Origin: Rhabditoides inermis
Lineage: Eukaryota; Nematoda; Chromadorea; Rhabditida; Rhabditidae
DNA: 64,000 nucleotides
Direction of reading: 5' to 3'
Assembly: GCA_963966185.1 (NCBI GenBank)
Contig: CAWZYM010000158.1
Span: 246,001 to 310,000 of the forward strand
The notes beneath the pieces are model-generated. The model had not been told where the DNA came from. It saw only the letters and a list, made by a program, of their open reading frames with translations, and ran no database searches. Positions 47,941 through 58,674 of the stretch are shown in pieces; the stretch's first letter is position 1; each line of letters opens with the position of its first letter. Position numbers and translations under genes: made by a program.

Positions 47941-48647
47941 CCCACGTCTTGCTGCCAATGTCCGTGACGGGCGCGAGTCCACCGAGCCACTCTCCACTCT
48001 CGCACGACGAAGTGCGATACGCGGCATCACACTCCTACAAATACGGGTTTTCGAATCATTTTCTGGCGTCTAAAACACTACTAACATCTATTTCAGTTTT
48101 GAAAAATGAATATATGTAACGTTTAACCCACCGCGATCTGATTTCTGACCACCGGCTGCGCTGGTGCGGACAGCTCATCCGAGCGACGCATGTACCCGTC
48201 CTCCTTCCCTGAATTCGTTTTGTTTTGTTTTTTCTTCATTTTTTAATCTTTTATATTATATAAATAGAGTGAAAGATAGAATGAAGTTATAGATTTAGTG
48301 AAAAGAGAGAGGAAACGTATAGTGTATAGAATGACAACGAGAATCCGCGCACCGTTGACCCTGTAGAACTGTGCGGTGTCGTTTGCTCTCTGTCCGTCGA
48401 TGGTCCATCCGAAGCAGCGCGGGCGCGCACAGCCGAGCACAGGGTAGCCCGCGCGCAGCACCTGACAACACAGGTAACAGGTTGTCATGTTTTGACCGAC
48501 AACGCATGTTATGTTATGTTTGAGGAGATTGCACAGAATTATGAAACGCATAAAACGTGCCTGGAAAGTGAAGGGCACAGCTGACTGTCCGCAGAAGGAA
48601 GCAGCTGCGACTACGAGAAGGGATGAGGCGACTAGCACGAATCGCAT
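43920..48647 (-). CDS. hedgehog-related secreted protein (nematode Qua/Wart type) with Gln-rich tail
   Basis: About 18 exons encode roughly 530 residues, from MRFVLVASSLLVVAAASFC (signal peptide, 48647; one base after TTGTTTCAG) to the stop at 43920-43922. Residues about 20-240 form a Cys-containing domain with CGQSAVPFTF, VLGCARPRCFGWTIDGQ, FYRVNGKEDGYMRR, CCRYEGLFETEDRGIA, GGEVTQHGRVVAFDYISD and VSIRRMPCF. I recognise this as the N-domain of nematode hedgehog-related proteins (quahog or warthog); I cannot choose between them by eye. The rest is Pro/Gln-rich low complexity (many QQQ runs, 46.7-44.2 kb) ending SVANFFGVL. No Hint autoprocessing domain is visible, unlike full hedgehog-like proteins. 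Members are secreted and linked to cuticle and moulting. The first intron appears to use a GC donor. Confidence 0.85.
45372..45590. repeat. (GA)n-rich intron block
   Basis: Over 200 bp of GA/GGGA repeats, with two copies of a GAGAAATATGA-containing unit, in an intron of the hedgehog-related gene (sense strand CT). Confidence 0.9.
47735..47938. repeat. (GA)n tract filling a hedgehog-related gene intron
   Basis: About 200 bp of GA repeats with periodic AAAG and ACAG variants, spanning nearly the entire intron between the exons encoding PVTDIGSK and LKRCCRYEG; sense-strand pyrimidine. A shorter block (47520-47602) lies in the next intron. Confidence 0.92.
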
Positions 48648-49131
48648 GCTGAAACAACTCACATCACAGAGACAAGAACGAACAGTGGCGAGTCGCGAGA
48701 TTGCAACACTCAATTCAAATGGAATCCGCGCGGGTCCATCATCCCATTAGCCGAAAATCGACGAGGATGAAAATCGAAAGTCGCGCCTGTGGCCAGATCT
48801 CGCGTCTCCATCATTGCCGGTTCGAGAAAGCGAGAGTGGCCGAAACCAGCAGGTTCCTCTCTTATACCCACCCCCTATCCAGGCATCTATCACGCAATCG
48901 CACCTTCACACAAAAACCGATACCACCCGCCACCCAAGAATCCGCCATCGCAAGAAACGAGAACGTATCGAGATCGAATAGATTGAACAGGAGATTAGAT
49001 TATGTAAACGTTTGCGCACTCTGGATACATCTGGTAACACCGTCGTAAAAAAACGAGTTGCATGAACCTGACATCATCGCAGTGCAATAGCAACGAACGA
49101 TGTGTGGAATACAGAACCCGCCAACCAAGAA

Positions 49132-49180
<49 letters not shown>

Positions 49181-50216
49181 ATACAATGTGAGCGCCTCCG
49201 GCGATTGGAACGGCTAATCGGGTGATGAAAGAGAGAAGGTGGAATCAGAATGGAAAGTAGAGCGGAGTGACCCCAAAAGCCGGCGGCTACCTACTGCATA
49301 ACCGATATCCGCCTATCACACAATACATTTCCATATCCCCCTATCATACAAAAAAGGAAATCGGCTTCCCGCCGCGAACCAAAACACGGACTCGAAAAAA
49401 CTTGATCAGAAAAGGCAGTGCGAGTGGCGAGAAAATGTAGCTTTCACTTCGACTAGAAGAAAGAGAAGAAGGGAGAGAGAGAGGAACCAAAACGGCTTAG
49501 CCTCTCCCACAACTGTCACTTTCAATCACATAGAGGAAAAATCCTGCGAAAACCTAGAAACCCGTCCTTTCTTCTAATACTAATCCAGAAAGTGAAAGGT
49601 CAGTAAAGTCCACTTGCGATCTGGATCCCAGACAGTAAACTCTCACTCTCACTCGTCGCTCGCGCGGGGAGAAAATCTTCATCCCCTCTCAATCCCCCAA
49701 CCTCACTCGTCAAACCTTCGAATAATTGACTGTTGACCAGTGGCCCGTTCCTTCCTTCCTTCCTCCCATCCGGTTATCCCACCCTCTTCTCTCTCTCTTT
49801 CTTCCCGATTAGCCTGACCCTTCCACATATCAATTTCCTATTCCATACCCACTAGACGAGATCGTCACAGGGAAAGGTGTTTGGTCGGCAGTTCAAAACC
49901 ATAAATCTCTTTCGCTTTCCCTATTTCAATCCAGTCTCTCTTTAATTAACACTTCATTCACCGTATAATTACACATGCACAAAATATGCGATTCACCGGT
50001 CACCAGTATATACGCATCGAAAGAAAGAGAGTAACTTTGAATAAATTAACTCTATCAAACTACCGTAGGACGGGACAATTTACAGTAGTACAGTATACAG
50101 ACTCGTGCTACAAATGGGTCACCAGTGTCGAGTACAAGTCACCGGCGGGGGATAGACACAGTGAGGTTCAAGAGGGTAACATGCAGAGAGAGGGGCGGAG
50201 CGAGCGGAGGCGGGGC
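48648..50216. other. spacer upstream of the hedgehog-related gene
   Basis: No exon recognised. A (GA)n block lies at 49136-49180. Otherwise it is mixed A-rich and pyrimidine-rich sequence that should contain the hedgehog-related promoter and the UCHL5 3' end. Confidence 0.5.
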
Positions 50217-53200
50217 TTACGCCTTCGACTTGAGATGGTCCTTGTTCGAGCGCTGCTGCGCCTTCTCGAGAGCCTGAAATATGAACATAACATCATTCTA
50301 CCAAATCAGTCAGAACAATAGAAGTACACTACAGTAATCATATAAGTCGGGTTCAATTGATTTTTTCGCAAAGTTATAGAGAACTTTGAAACTGACAACT
50401 AATGCGACTGAAATTGCAAAACTGTCTATGGTAGATATTTAACAACTTATGATGCGAAATCGCTCTTGAAATTCTGTGAATGAATTGTAAAATAGTTCAA
50501 AAATGAAACGAACTATTAATTTCCAAGTGTTCTGTCTTTGCATTGTAAAATAGGCCCATGGACAGCCCATGGACAACTTTGCAGAAGTGCAGCGAGAACT
50601 CATCTGCAGAATCGGCCCTGGGCCGATTTAGCAGACGAAATTCAGACAGCCTGTAAAATCAGCCCAGGGCCGATTTTACAGACGAATCGCAGACAAAGCG
50701 GGCAGAACCATCTGCATTATCGGCCCTCGGCCGATTTTGCAGACAGACCTGATAGCTTGTCTTGGCAAAACATTCGCCGAGCGCGGGACTCGATCCCAAG
50801 AAGCGAGCGCGCTGATTGCACAACGATACCACTAGGCCATCCACGCTTGCGCTGCTCTCTCTCTAAGACGGGAGACAATGCGCTGCGTTCAAAGAGACGA
50901 GACTTGATGATTCTTACTTTGTGAATGTAATTGTTTCGAAACCAAAGAACTAATCTTTTGGAAACATTGCATTTGATATTTGAATGTTCACTCTCACACA
51001 ATTAGCAGTAGCTGTCACAATACTTTTTTCGAGGTGCGCGCTGTCGACTATTAGTTAATGCAGCACGCAACATGTGCCAGCGTAGTGTAGTGGTGTAGCA
51101 CCGCGAACATTGATCTTATCTCGCGAGTTCGAACCTCGCGCTCGGCGAATGTTTTGCCAAGACAAGCTATCAGGTCTGTCTGCAAAATCGGCCGAGGGCC
51201 GATAATGCAGATGGTTCTGCCCGCTTTGTCTGCGATTCGTCTGTAAAATCGGCCCTGGGCTGATTTTACAGGCTGTCTGAATGTCGTCTGCAAAATCGGC
51301 CCAGGGCCGATTCTGCAGATGAGTTCTCGCTGCACTTCTGCAAAGTTGTCCATGGGCTGTCCATGGGCCTATTTTACAATGCAAAGACAGAATGTTTTGG
51401 ATTTTCAGAAACTTTTACTATTTGAAAACGTGATTTGCATTTTTTAATGATGGTATGAATTTGCAAACTTTAGTCGCAATATTTACCTATTTCATAGTTT
51501 TCCATATTATTGCGAAAAAATCAATTGAACCCGACTTATATACTGTACCCCTCCCCCCGACCTGTTCGACGAGGGGCACTAGCTTTCCCTCCTTGGCCAG
51601 TATCTTCATCAGCTCCACAATGAAGGGGATGTAGTTGTGCCGGCGGCGCTCGTTCTCCTTCGCGTACTTGGCCATCTACAAACACACACTATCAAATCAA
51701 TCTTTCAAGAAAAACAACTCAACCAAATTGCAGACACATCCACATTCTTACTATCAACAGACGTCGAAACATATCTCATACAATAAACAACTTCGAACTG
51801 CATTACATTCACAATACAAGTCTAGGAAACCCCCTCCCTCAACCCTCCTCTCCCCCCCCCCTCTCCCACCTTGTGCTCCTCCTCCTCAATGAGCTGCTGC
51901 AGGTTGCAGATCTCCTCCGCCACATCCGCCGTGTCCATGCCAGACTGAAGCAGACACGACAATATACAATACACAATTCAAAATGACCCCCAGATAATGA
52001 AATCAATCCCCACCCACCTCGCTAATGTCGGCCAGCCTCTGCAGGTATCCCTGCTTCTTGTCGCGGATGACAGCCATCAGGTTGAAGTGGATCTCACCCT
52101 CGCTGTACCTGCAACACGCCACGCCCCTCCAGATTCCGCCCCCACGTCGACTCACTTCTGGATGCGCTGCTGGATGATGGGGCGGACAGTGTCGAGCCAG
52201 TCCCCGCCCTCCTTGATCTCGCCGAGATCGAGCGGCGCGTCCCGCAGACCATCCAGCTCGTACACCTGCAAGGCACAGTCCACGCCCGCCTACTCTAGCT
52301 CCGCCTCCGCTCCCGACTCACGCGTCCGCGGATCGGCATGTAGGTGACAAAGTGGTAGTTGTCTTCCTTCTCACCACCCTGAAACCATAATATGAGTCAA
52401 ATTACAAGCATTCACATCATACAGTACTTTCAATCCACAGTACACCGTACCTTGATGTCTAGTTCGAAGAGTGTCTGTCGGGAGAAGCTGTTGTGCAGGT
52501 TGCGGATCGGCTCCGAGTTGGACAGGCACAGACCGCGCGACTCAAAACAAAAACATATTCCAACTAGATCAAATAAGTTTCACGCCAACAACGTATACAT
52601 TTGCGAAACAACGGTTGTTAATACGTTTACTCCAAAACCTCTCACCACGATATATTTGGTTCCATTAATTATCTGAAGTCATGCGTTTCCCCCACCACAA
52701 ATAAGGCCGTTTGTCACCCAAGAGCAATAACTTCTCTCAATTTTTTTCTTCCACCTCCCCCCCCTCTCTGCCCACACTCACGGCGGGGTCGATGTCCTTG
52801 GTGAATCCCTTGAACTCTGTGAGGATGTCTCCCAGCTGGATCGAAGGGTCCTCGCAGTTGAGCAGCATGTTCACGATAGCCTGCGTCGCACACGCGTTCG
52901 TGATCACCTGCAATCAGGTGATTGATGATACATAGTGAAAAAACACGAAAAGATATAAGCATGACAGTTTCACACAGTTTCAAGCTCTACACGCAAGTAC
53001 GAGTGTACGCAACCATGACAAGCTCACCTGCTGTGCAAAGTAGACGTTGCTCTCGTCGTATGCGAGGGTGCCGATCGGCTCATCCCCCGGACGCCACTTG
53101 AACAGGAACACCAGACCGTGCACAGGGCTGCAACATCAAATCCCTCACAAACTGACGACAATAAGTTGCACCGAACTGCCAAACCAAAAATTTCATGATA

Positions 53201-53677
53201 ATGCTAATACATACTTCATATCGACTGGGCTTATGTCAAAAGATCACACCAACACATCACACAACACAAATCTATTCATGCAGTAGCTGATCCTGTCCGT
53301 TCTATCCAACCCCTCCCTTTCTTCTGTCTCCTCCTCTCCCCCCTCCCGTCCCCTCACCGCATGTTGCTGAACTCTGCCTCGTCGAGTGAGTACAGCTCCT
53401 CCACCTGCACTCCCTGCACACCGAAACCCTAAACACACAAGTATACTTCAACTGCATACACTACGTTTCCACAGTCATACATCAACGGTCACCGAAATAG
53501 TGAAATAATACTGCGTCAAGACGATTCAGTTTCACAGAACAGAAAAATCATTTACAATACTTCTCATCAATTATTCAGGCATCATGATCGCTAAAAAGTG
53601 TGGGACTTAGTTGATACCTTAATGAGCTCGGTGAAGACTCCCGGGTCAGACTCGATCAGGCACCAGTTTCCGGACAT
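50217..53677 (-). CDS. uchl5: UCHL5/UCH37 proteasome-associated deubiquitinase
   Basis: Cysteine protease that trims ubiquitin chains at the 19S proteasome (via RPN13/ADRM1) and in INO80. Eleven exons give about 316 residues, close to the human 329. The start MSGNWCLIESDPGVFTELI is at 53677. The UCH domain has the oxyanion Gln region (FLFKWRPGD), the catalytic Cys in NACATQAIVN (exon about 52910-52785), His in YHFVTYMP and Asp in VYELDGLRD. The C-terminal ULD-like region (MAKYAKENERRRHNYIPFI, then KEGKLVPLVEQ) and the basic tail ending HLKSKA are typical of UCHL5 and bind RPN13. The last intron (50277-51560) holds the foldback element FB3. The acceptors before exons 1 and 5 read TTTTGAG. It lies 340 bp after a same-strand splicing factor gene. 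Confidence 0.96.
50786..50850 (-). other. tRNA-like head of the left FB3 unit
   Basis: On the minus strand TGGCCTAGTGG (box A) and GGGATCGAGTCCC (box B arm) are spaced as in a tRNA; the reading direction is outward into the left arm. Confidence 0.68.
51072..51138 (+). other. tRNA-like head of the right FB3 unit
   Basis: TAGTGTAGTGG (box A) and GAGTTCGAACCTC (box B arm) on plus, reading outward into the right arm. It differs from the left head in nearly all other positions, although the bodies match. Confidence 0.7.
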
Positions 53678-54015
53678 CTCAAAAAAAAAGAGTAAGTACA
53701 CGGGACAAAATGATACGATATAAACGTAAACGCACAAAGTGGCAAAAATATATAATAGCATAGTACGCCAGATATAACACTGTTTCAGCAACAGATTGCA
53801 AAAGCATCATCAATCATACACACAGAAAAGTATTTCAATATTTTATACCGGTGTTATACACACAACAAAACGCAATCATGTTGTAACAATCAATCACAAA
53901 ATCAGACATAAACGAGTGAGAACACTTAACTGATATTCGATAGTGTAGCTTATCTGCTTATTTCACAAATACAAAACTCTCTCACTTCTCCTCACCTCCC
54001 ACGGGGTATGTCTCT
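53678..54015. other. short gap between the PRPF38B-like gene and UCHL5
   Basis: 338 bp between the stop of the upstream gene and the UCHL5 start on the same strand. AATAAG occurs on the minus strand about 60 bases after the upstream stop. The UCHL5 ATG follows immediately on CTCTTTTTTTTTGAG. No independent promoter motif is visible. Confidence 0.55.
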
Positions 54016-55757
54016 CTACTCGCCCCTGCCTCCGCGGCTGCCGCTCCCCTCCTTCTCCTCCCTCCTCTCCCTCTCCAACTCCATCTCGTTCAGCTTCTCC
54101 GCTGTCGCCACCCCGTCCTTCTCAGCACGCGCCCTGCAAACAATCAATACACTTGCTTTCCATTTGCATACTCCATATGCATGCCACTCTCACTCACTTC
54201 TTTGCCTTGTCCGGGCACTGTTTCCTGTGCTTCCTGCAGTGGTGGTGTCTGAGGTGGTGTCCGCACCGTGTCGTGTGTGGCTTCTTCGGCTGCGAGCTCC
54301 CGTCCCGACCGTCACGGTCAGCTACACGCTTGCGGTCGCGGTCACGGCTGAAAAAATTACAATTATAAAAGATTCAAAGTAAGCGCAACTGCGCAACAAG
54401 TAGATGCCATAAACGAACACATTCCCTGACTCACTCGTCGTTGAACCCCTCCTTGTCTGCTTGCAGCTGGTACTGCGACAGCTCGCGGAACCTCGCGTCC
54501 AGCTCCTTCTGAAAACAGGACAGAGTACACCCTTCCAGTCCATACAACACGCACCTGAATGGGCACGGGGATCCTGGGGAAGAGTGTGCCGTACCAGTCG
54601 AGCTTGGTGATCATCATGCGCACCATCTGCCCGAACATCATCGGCTCTCCGCCGCCCGAACGAGGGTCCACCTCGCTGTCCTCTTCCTGACACACAACAC
54701 ACATTATAGGTTGCACAACATATTGAACACCATAGGCGGAATTCATCACCAATCGGGTACACAGTGGAAATTCGATGATGAATAGAACTGACAAGATATG
54801 GCTCGAACCAGGTCCAGTGGTCGGTGGGTGGCTGGCAGTAGCGGATGTAGAGGAAGCCCATCCCACGCAGGTACTGCGACGACGCGTGGTTGATCATGCC
54901 CACTAGCTGGCGCCTGGAATAGAAACACTTGAACACCCAGCAAAATACGATGTCGATGAACCCGTGGGAAATCAGACTCACTGTCTCGTGCGTACCTGGT
55001 GAGACGGATTTCGAACATGCGGTAGAGGAGACAGAACGCTGACGTCACCACACCACCGGCGCCCACTCCACGCACCTGGAAAGGCAATACTGTTGCGATA
55101 TAACAAACCGTATACTCATTTTATGTTTGTATCCTACCTAGGATACTTAAAACGCTCGAAAACAACTCACTCCTCCGCACATTCCCGTCATACCCTGTGT
55201 CTTACGAGTGCCCTTCTCCCACGGCTCCAGGTGCTTCACCTACAACAATTCGATCGATATGCAAATCGATAAATCGATAATCCGACTCATCACTCACGTG
55301 TACGAACACTTCATCGGCGAGCTGCTGGTAGGTGGTGCACTCGGTGAGCACATTCTTGTAGTAGTAGCTCTCGCGGATGTTCTCCAGCACAATCGGGTTC
55401 ATGTTCATCGTGCGCTGATTGCCCCAGATAGGCAGAATGTTGTTCTTCTTCGTCACTTTCTGCAAGGTATGAAGTGGTGGTACGGTGGGTAACGGAAATG
55501 ACGTAATCGACTGCCTCTTGTTACAGTTTCCGCTATTTATATTTCAAATATTGCCATTGGTCACAGTAGAGTTTGCGCTTCAATAAGATATCCGAACATG
55601 TGGGCACGTGGGCACGTGGTTTAATTTGTTTACCGGTTGTTCAAAACAAGGTGTTCACCTGGATGTCGGGAATCGAGTTGTCGGTCTCGTCGTCCTCGTA
55701 GAGCATATCCGGGTCTACACCCGCCATCCCCATCATCGCAGCACTCGCTGGCATCAT
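54016..55757 (-). CDS. prpf38b: PRPF38B-like pre-mRNA splicing factor
   Basis: Nuclear splicing factor of the PRP38 family. Nine exons give about 335 residues. The start at 55757 (MMPASAAMMGMAGVDPD; acceptor TTTTGAG eight bases upstream) leads into the PRP38 domain: LPIWGNQRTMNMNPIVLENI, TTYQQLADEVFVHVKHLEPWEKG, GMCGGVRGVGAGGVVTSAFC, GMGFLYIRYCQPPTDHWTW and WYGTLFPRIPVPIQ. These match PRPF38B rather than PRPF38A. The tail is short and basic/acidic (RDRDRKR, HHLRHHHCRKHRK, then EREREREEKEG-like) where vertebrate PRPF38B has a long RS domain. It shares a 360-bp divergent spacer with LACTB2 and may be the first gene of an operon with UCHL5. Confidence 0.95.
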
Positions 55758-56117
55758 CTTGCCGCCTCAAAATTCACAAAATAATTACGAAAATAAAACA
55801 AAATTTACAAAATAAACAGTCCACCGCTCGTGATGATGACGAGAATAATAAAAAGAGAAGAATTCGAAAATTTGAGTCACTTCACACATGCTCACGTAGT
55901 TATGTACACACAGTGAGCGGATTATTTAACAAATCAGCTGTTTGATATTTTGATCAAACATCGCGTTGTGTTGATTTTGATGCAGTGTGTCGTGTAGTCG
56001 ATCGTTTCTACTGATTACTGCATCCGCTACACTCTTCTCAAATGTTTTTAACTGTAGGTGATATCGCAGACCGGGATCTCCGATCGATTGCGAAGTCGGT
56101 CATCCCTAGAATAGAAA
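55758..56117. promoter_or_regulatory. divergent (bidirectional) promoter region
   Basis: 360 bp separating the start codons of PRPF38B-like (minus) and LACTB2 (plus). It must carry both promoters. Splice acceptors lie next to both starts (TTTTGAG and CATCCCTAG). No TATA box was identified. Confidence 0.6.
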
Positions 56118-56864
56118 ATGGCTGCGATGCTGCGCTACTATAAGGACTACGCAGTGGCCGCTATTGCCTATCTGGCCAGCAGGTGAGTGTTATGGTTCCT
56201 GGTCCGTGTCTGTGCCACGGCCAGAACAGACTCCTCTTATCACAACCTGTCATGTCATTTCCAGTCTCTCATTGCGAACAAGACAACTAGTTTCTCCGAG
56301 TTCTTCGCACCTTGTTCTCATACTGTCCGTTACAATCGACCGATTCCTTCTAGTACGATGTCTCGCGCCAAGCCGTCCCTGCAGCACGTGGAGCCCAGCC
56401 TGAAGCTGTCGGAGAGGGTGCATCGCATCCTCGGACACAACCCCGGACCCTTCACCCTCAAGGGGACCAACACCTACCTCGTCGGCACCGGACCCAAGTG
56501 AGTGTATTCATTGATTGGTGAATGATGGATTGATTTATTTATTTCAGGAAGATTCTGATCGACACTGGCGACAAGGGCGTTTCCAACTACATCAACGAGT
56601 TGAAGGCGGCACTGGGAGTGAGTATTCGGAAGGGAATATTGATAAGTTTCACTGATGTTGTCTATATTGTTTATTGATAATAACTTGTCGGAATCCACGT
56701 CAGAATATGCACCTTTCACTCGAATCGATTGCAGGGCTGTGAGATCGAGTCGATCGTGTGCACTCACTGGCACGGAGACCACGTGGGTGGCATACCCGAC
56801 GTCGTACGTGACGTCATCGGACACGACGTGGGTGGTCTGGCCTCTCTCTCTCTCTCTCTTTCTC

Positions 56865-56912
<48 letters not shown>

Positions 56913-58131
56913 TCTCACCCCTCCCGTCCAGGTGCCCATCTACAAGGTTCGTCGTCCGGAGGTGTCCTCCGAGACTGGCTTCCACTACGTGGAGGACGGC
57001 CAGCAGCTGAAGACCGAGGGAGCCACGCTCAAGTCTGTCTCTTTTTTAAATACTAATTCGATTGACAACTTTTTGAAGGTCTCGTATTTTACTAGACACT
57101 TGTTTAGTGGTTGAAAATTATATTGTGTGGAACTACAATCTTAATTGGTCAATATTGTATGATTTGTATCATACTGTAATGTGATGATGTGCAGGTTCGT
57201 GTTCACCCCTGGCCACACTTCGGATCACACGTGTCTCTGGCTGGAAGAGGAACAAGCTCTCTTCGCGGGTACGGTAGGGGGTCACGGATACTGTATTGAT
57301 GTACTGTAGTTGGGCTATACTGCTGTATGGTTACCGATCGGTGTATTGTTGCACCACTCGCCTCATGTAACTCTACTTCTGTGTCAGCCAAGGGACTGTA
57401 TAACCAGTAGGAGTTACCTTACTCTCGATTACTGTATGTACCGTGTGCAGGCGACTGTATTCTGGGCGAGGGGACGACAGTGTTCGAGGACCTCTACACA
57501 TACATGTACAGTCTGGAGAGGATCCGACAGATGAAACCCGCGAGGATCTATCCAGGTGGGTTCGAAGAGTCACAGTAGTGGTAGTGGTCTGGCGCTGAGT
57601 GAGTGAGTACTGATTGCATTGCATTTGCATTATACACTTAACACTTTACAAAATGCATATTGCGGTAATCAGTGTGGTTGTAGAAGAAAGTGAATATAAT
57701 TGTTACTGATTACTGATTACGAATTCATGTTCCGACCTCCGGTACGATAGTATGCGGTATTGGTTTACCGATTTCGATGTTACCGTATCCTTACCGTACC
57801 TCATGTAGTTGTAATTACTTACCGCACCTCATTCAGGTCACGGAAACGTGGTGGAAGAGGGTCTGGCGAAAGTTGAAGAGTACATCGAGCATAGGAACAA
57901 GAGGGAGGAACAGGTGAGAGAGAGAGAACGAGAGAGAAAGAGAGAGAGAGAGAGGAAGGGAGCGAGAGAGAGAAGGTATAATATCCTACATAAGAGGTCG
58001 TATAAAATAAGTTGACAATAGCTTTCTGTCGTTGGCTATATGTGTTCTCCAGGTGATGTCCGTTCTGGAATTGGGTGGTCCGCAGACCAGCATGGACATC
58101 ACGAATGCCGTGTATCAGGTGGGGAGACGCA

Positions 58132-58174
<43 letters not shown>

Positions 58175-58395
58175 TATCTCTCTCTTCCTCCTGTGTGTTA
58201 TTATGGTTATTGTGCAAATGATGTTGTTTCTACAGTCGACATAATTTTGTTCTGTGTGAAACCGGAACAAAATAACTAACAATGATGATTGTATAGTTTG
58301 TACGAATACTATTTGAGAACTACCCACTTGCTGTGAAGCTGGCTGCCCTGCAGAATGTCAAGCACCACCTGTCCAAGCTGGTCAAGGAGGTCGGT

Positions 58396-58448
<53 letters not shown>

Positions 58449-58674
58449 CTCTCTCTCCCTTTCTCTCTCCCTTTCTCTCTCTCTCTTCTCTCTCTCTCCC
58501 TCTCTCTCTCCACCTCTCTCTATCTCTCTCTCCTCTCCCTCTCTCTCTCTCTCTCCACCTCTCTCTCTCTCTCCCCGGTCCCTCGCCTCCCCACATCACT
58601 CTGTCTTTCAGGACCGCATCGTCTCTGTGGGTGGTGAGATGTATGAGATCAAGACTACTGGCCCCAAGCTCTGA
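56118..58674 (+). CDS. lactb2: LACTB2-like mitochondrial metallo-beta-lactamase-fold endoribonuclease
   Basis: Zinc-dependent single-strand RNA endonuclease of mitochondria (human LACTB2). Eleven exons give about 315 residues. The first exon (56118-56182) adds [22 protein letters not shown], an Arg/Lys and Ala-rich presequence that could be mitochondrial targeting. The family start [18 protein letters not shown] follows at 56358 and could also be used. Metal site motifs: [10 protein letters not shown] (HxHxDH), TPGHTSDH, the bridging Asp in [10 protein letters not shown], and YPGHG. The C-terminal helical region ([17 protein letters not shown] to [11 protein letters not shown]) is typical. 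Introns near 56.85, 58.14 and 58.40 kb are mainly CT repeat; several others carry TACNGTA. A polyadenylation signal AATAAA lies at 58814. Confidence 0.95.
56842..56921. repeat. (CT)n LACTB2 intron
   Basis: CT/TTTCTC repeats fill the intron between the exon ending DVIGHD and the exon starting VPIYKV. Confidence 0.9.
58400..58590. repeat. (CT)n tract forming the last LACTB2 intron
   Basis: Close to 190 bp of CT with TTTC and CCTC variants; with the GTCGGTCGA donor side and TTTCAG end this is nearly the whole 220-bp intron. Confidence 0.92.

Larger units (their letters stand above)
50530..51392. mobile_element. FB3: inverted pair of SINE-like units with outward-facing tRNA-like heads
   Basis: Arms 50530-50785 and 51136-51392 are near-identical inverted copies (about 257 bp) that diverge exactly where tRNA-like heads begin. 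Each arm runs outward from GCCGAGCGCG, through TTTGCCAAGACAAGCTATC and three palindromic blocks around ATCGGCCCNGGGCCGAT, to GGGCTGTCCATGGGCC and GCAAAGACAGAA. A roughly 350-bp unique middle separates the heads. It lies in the last UCHL5 intron and has no protein-coding signal. Confidence 0.87.

Noticed and set aside
50538..51384. Two nearly identical 109-129 residue open frames on opposite strands
   Set aside because: They are the two inverted arms of the FB3 element read through palindromic repeats, with no known domain.
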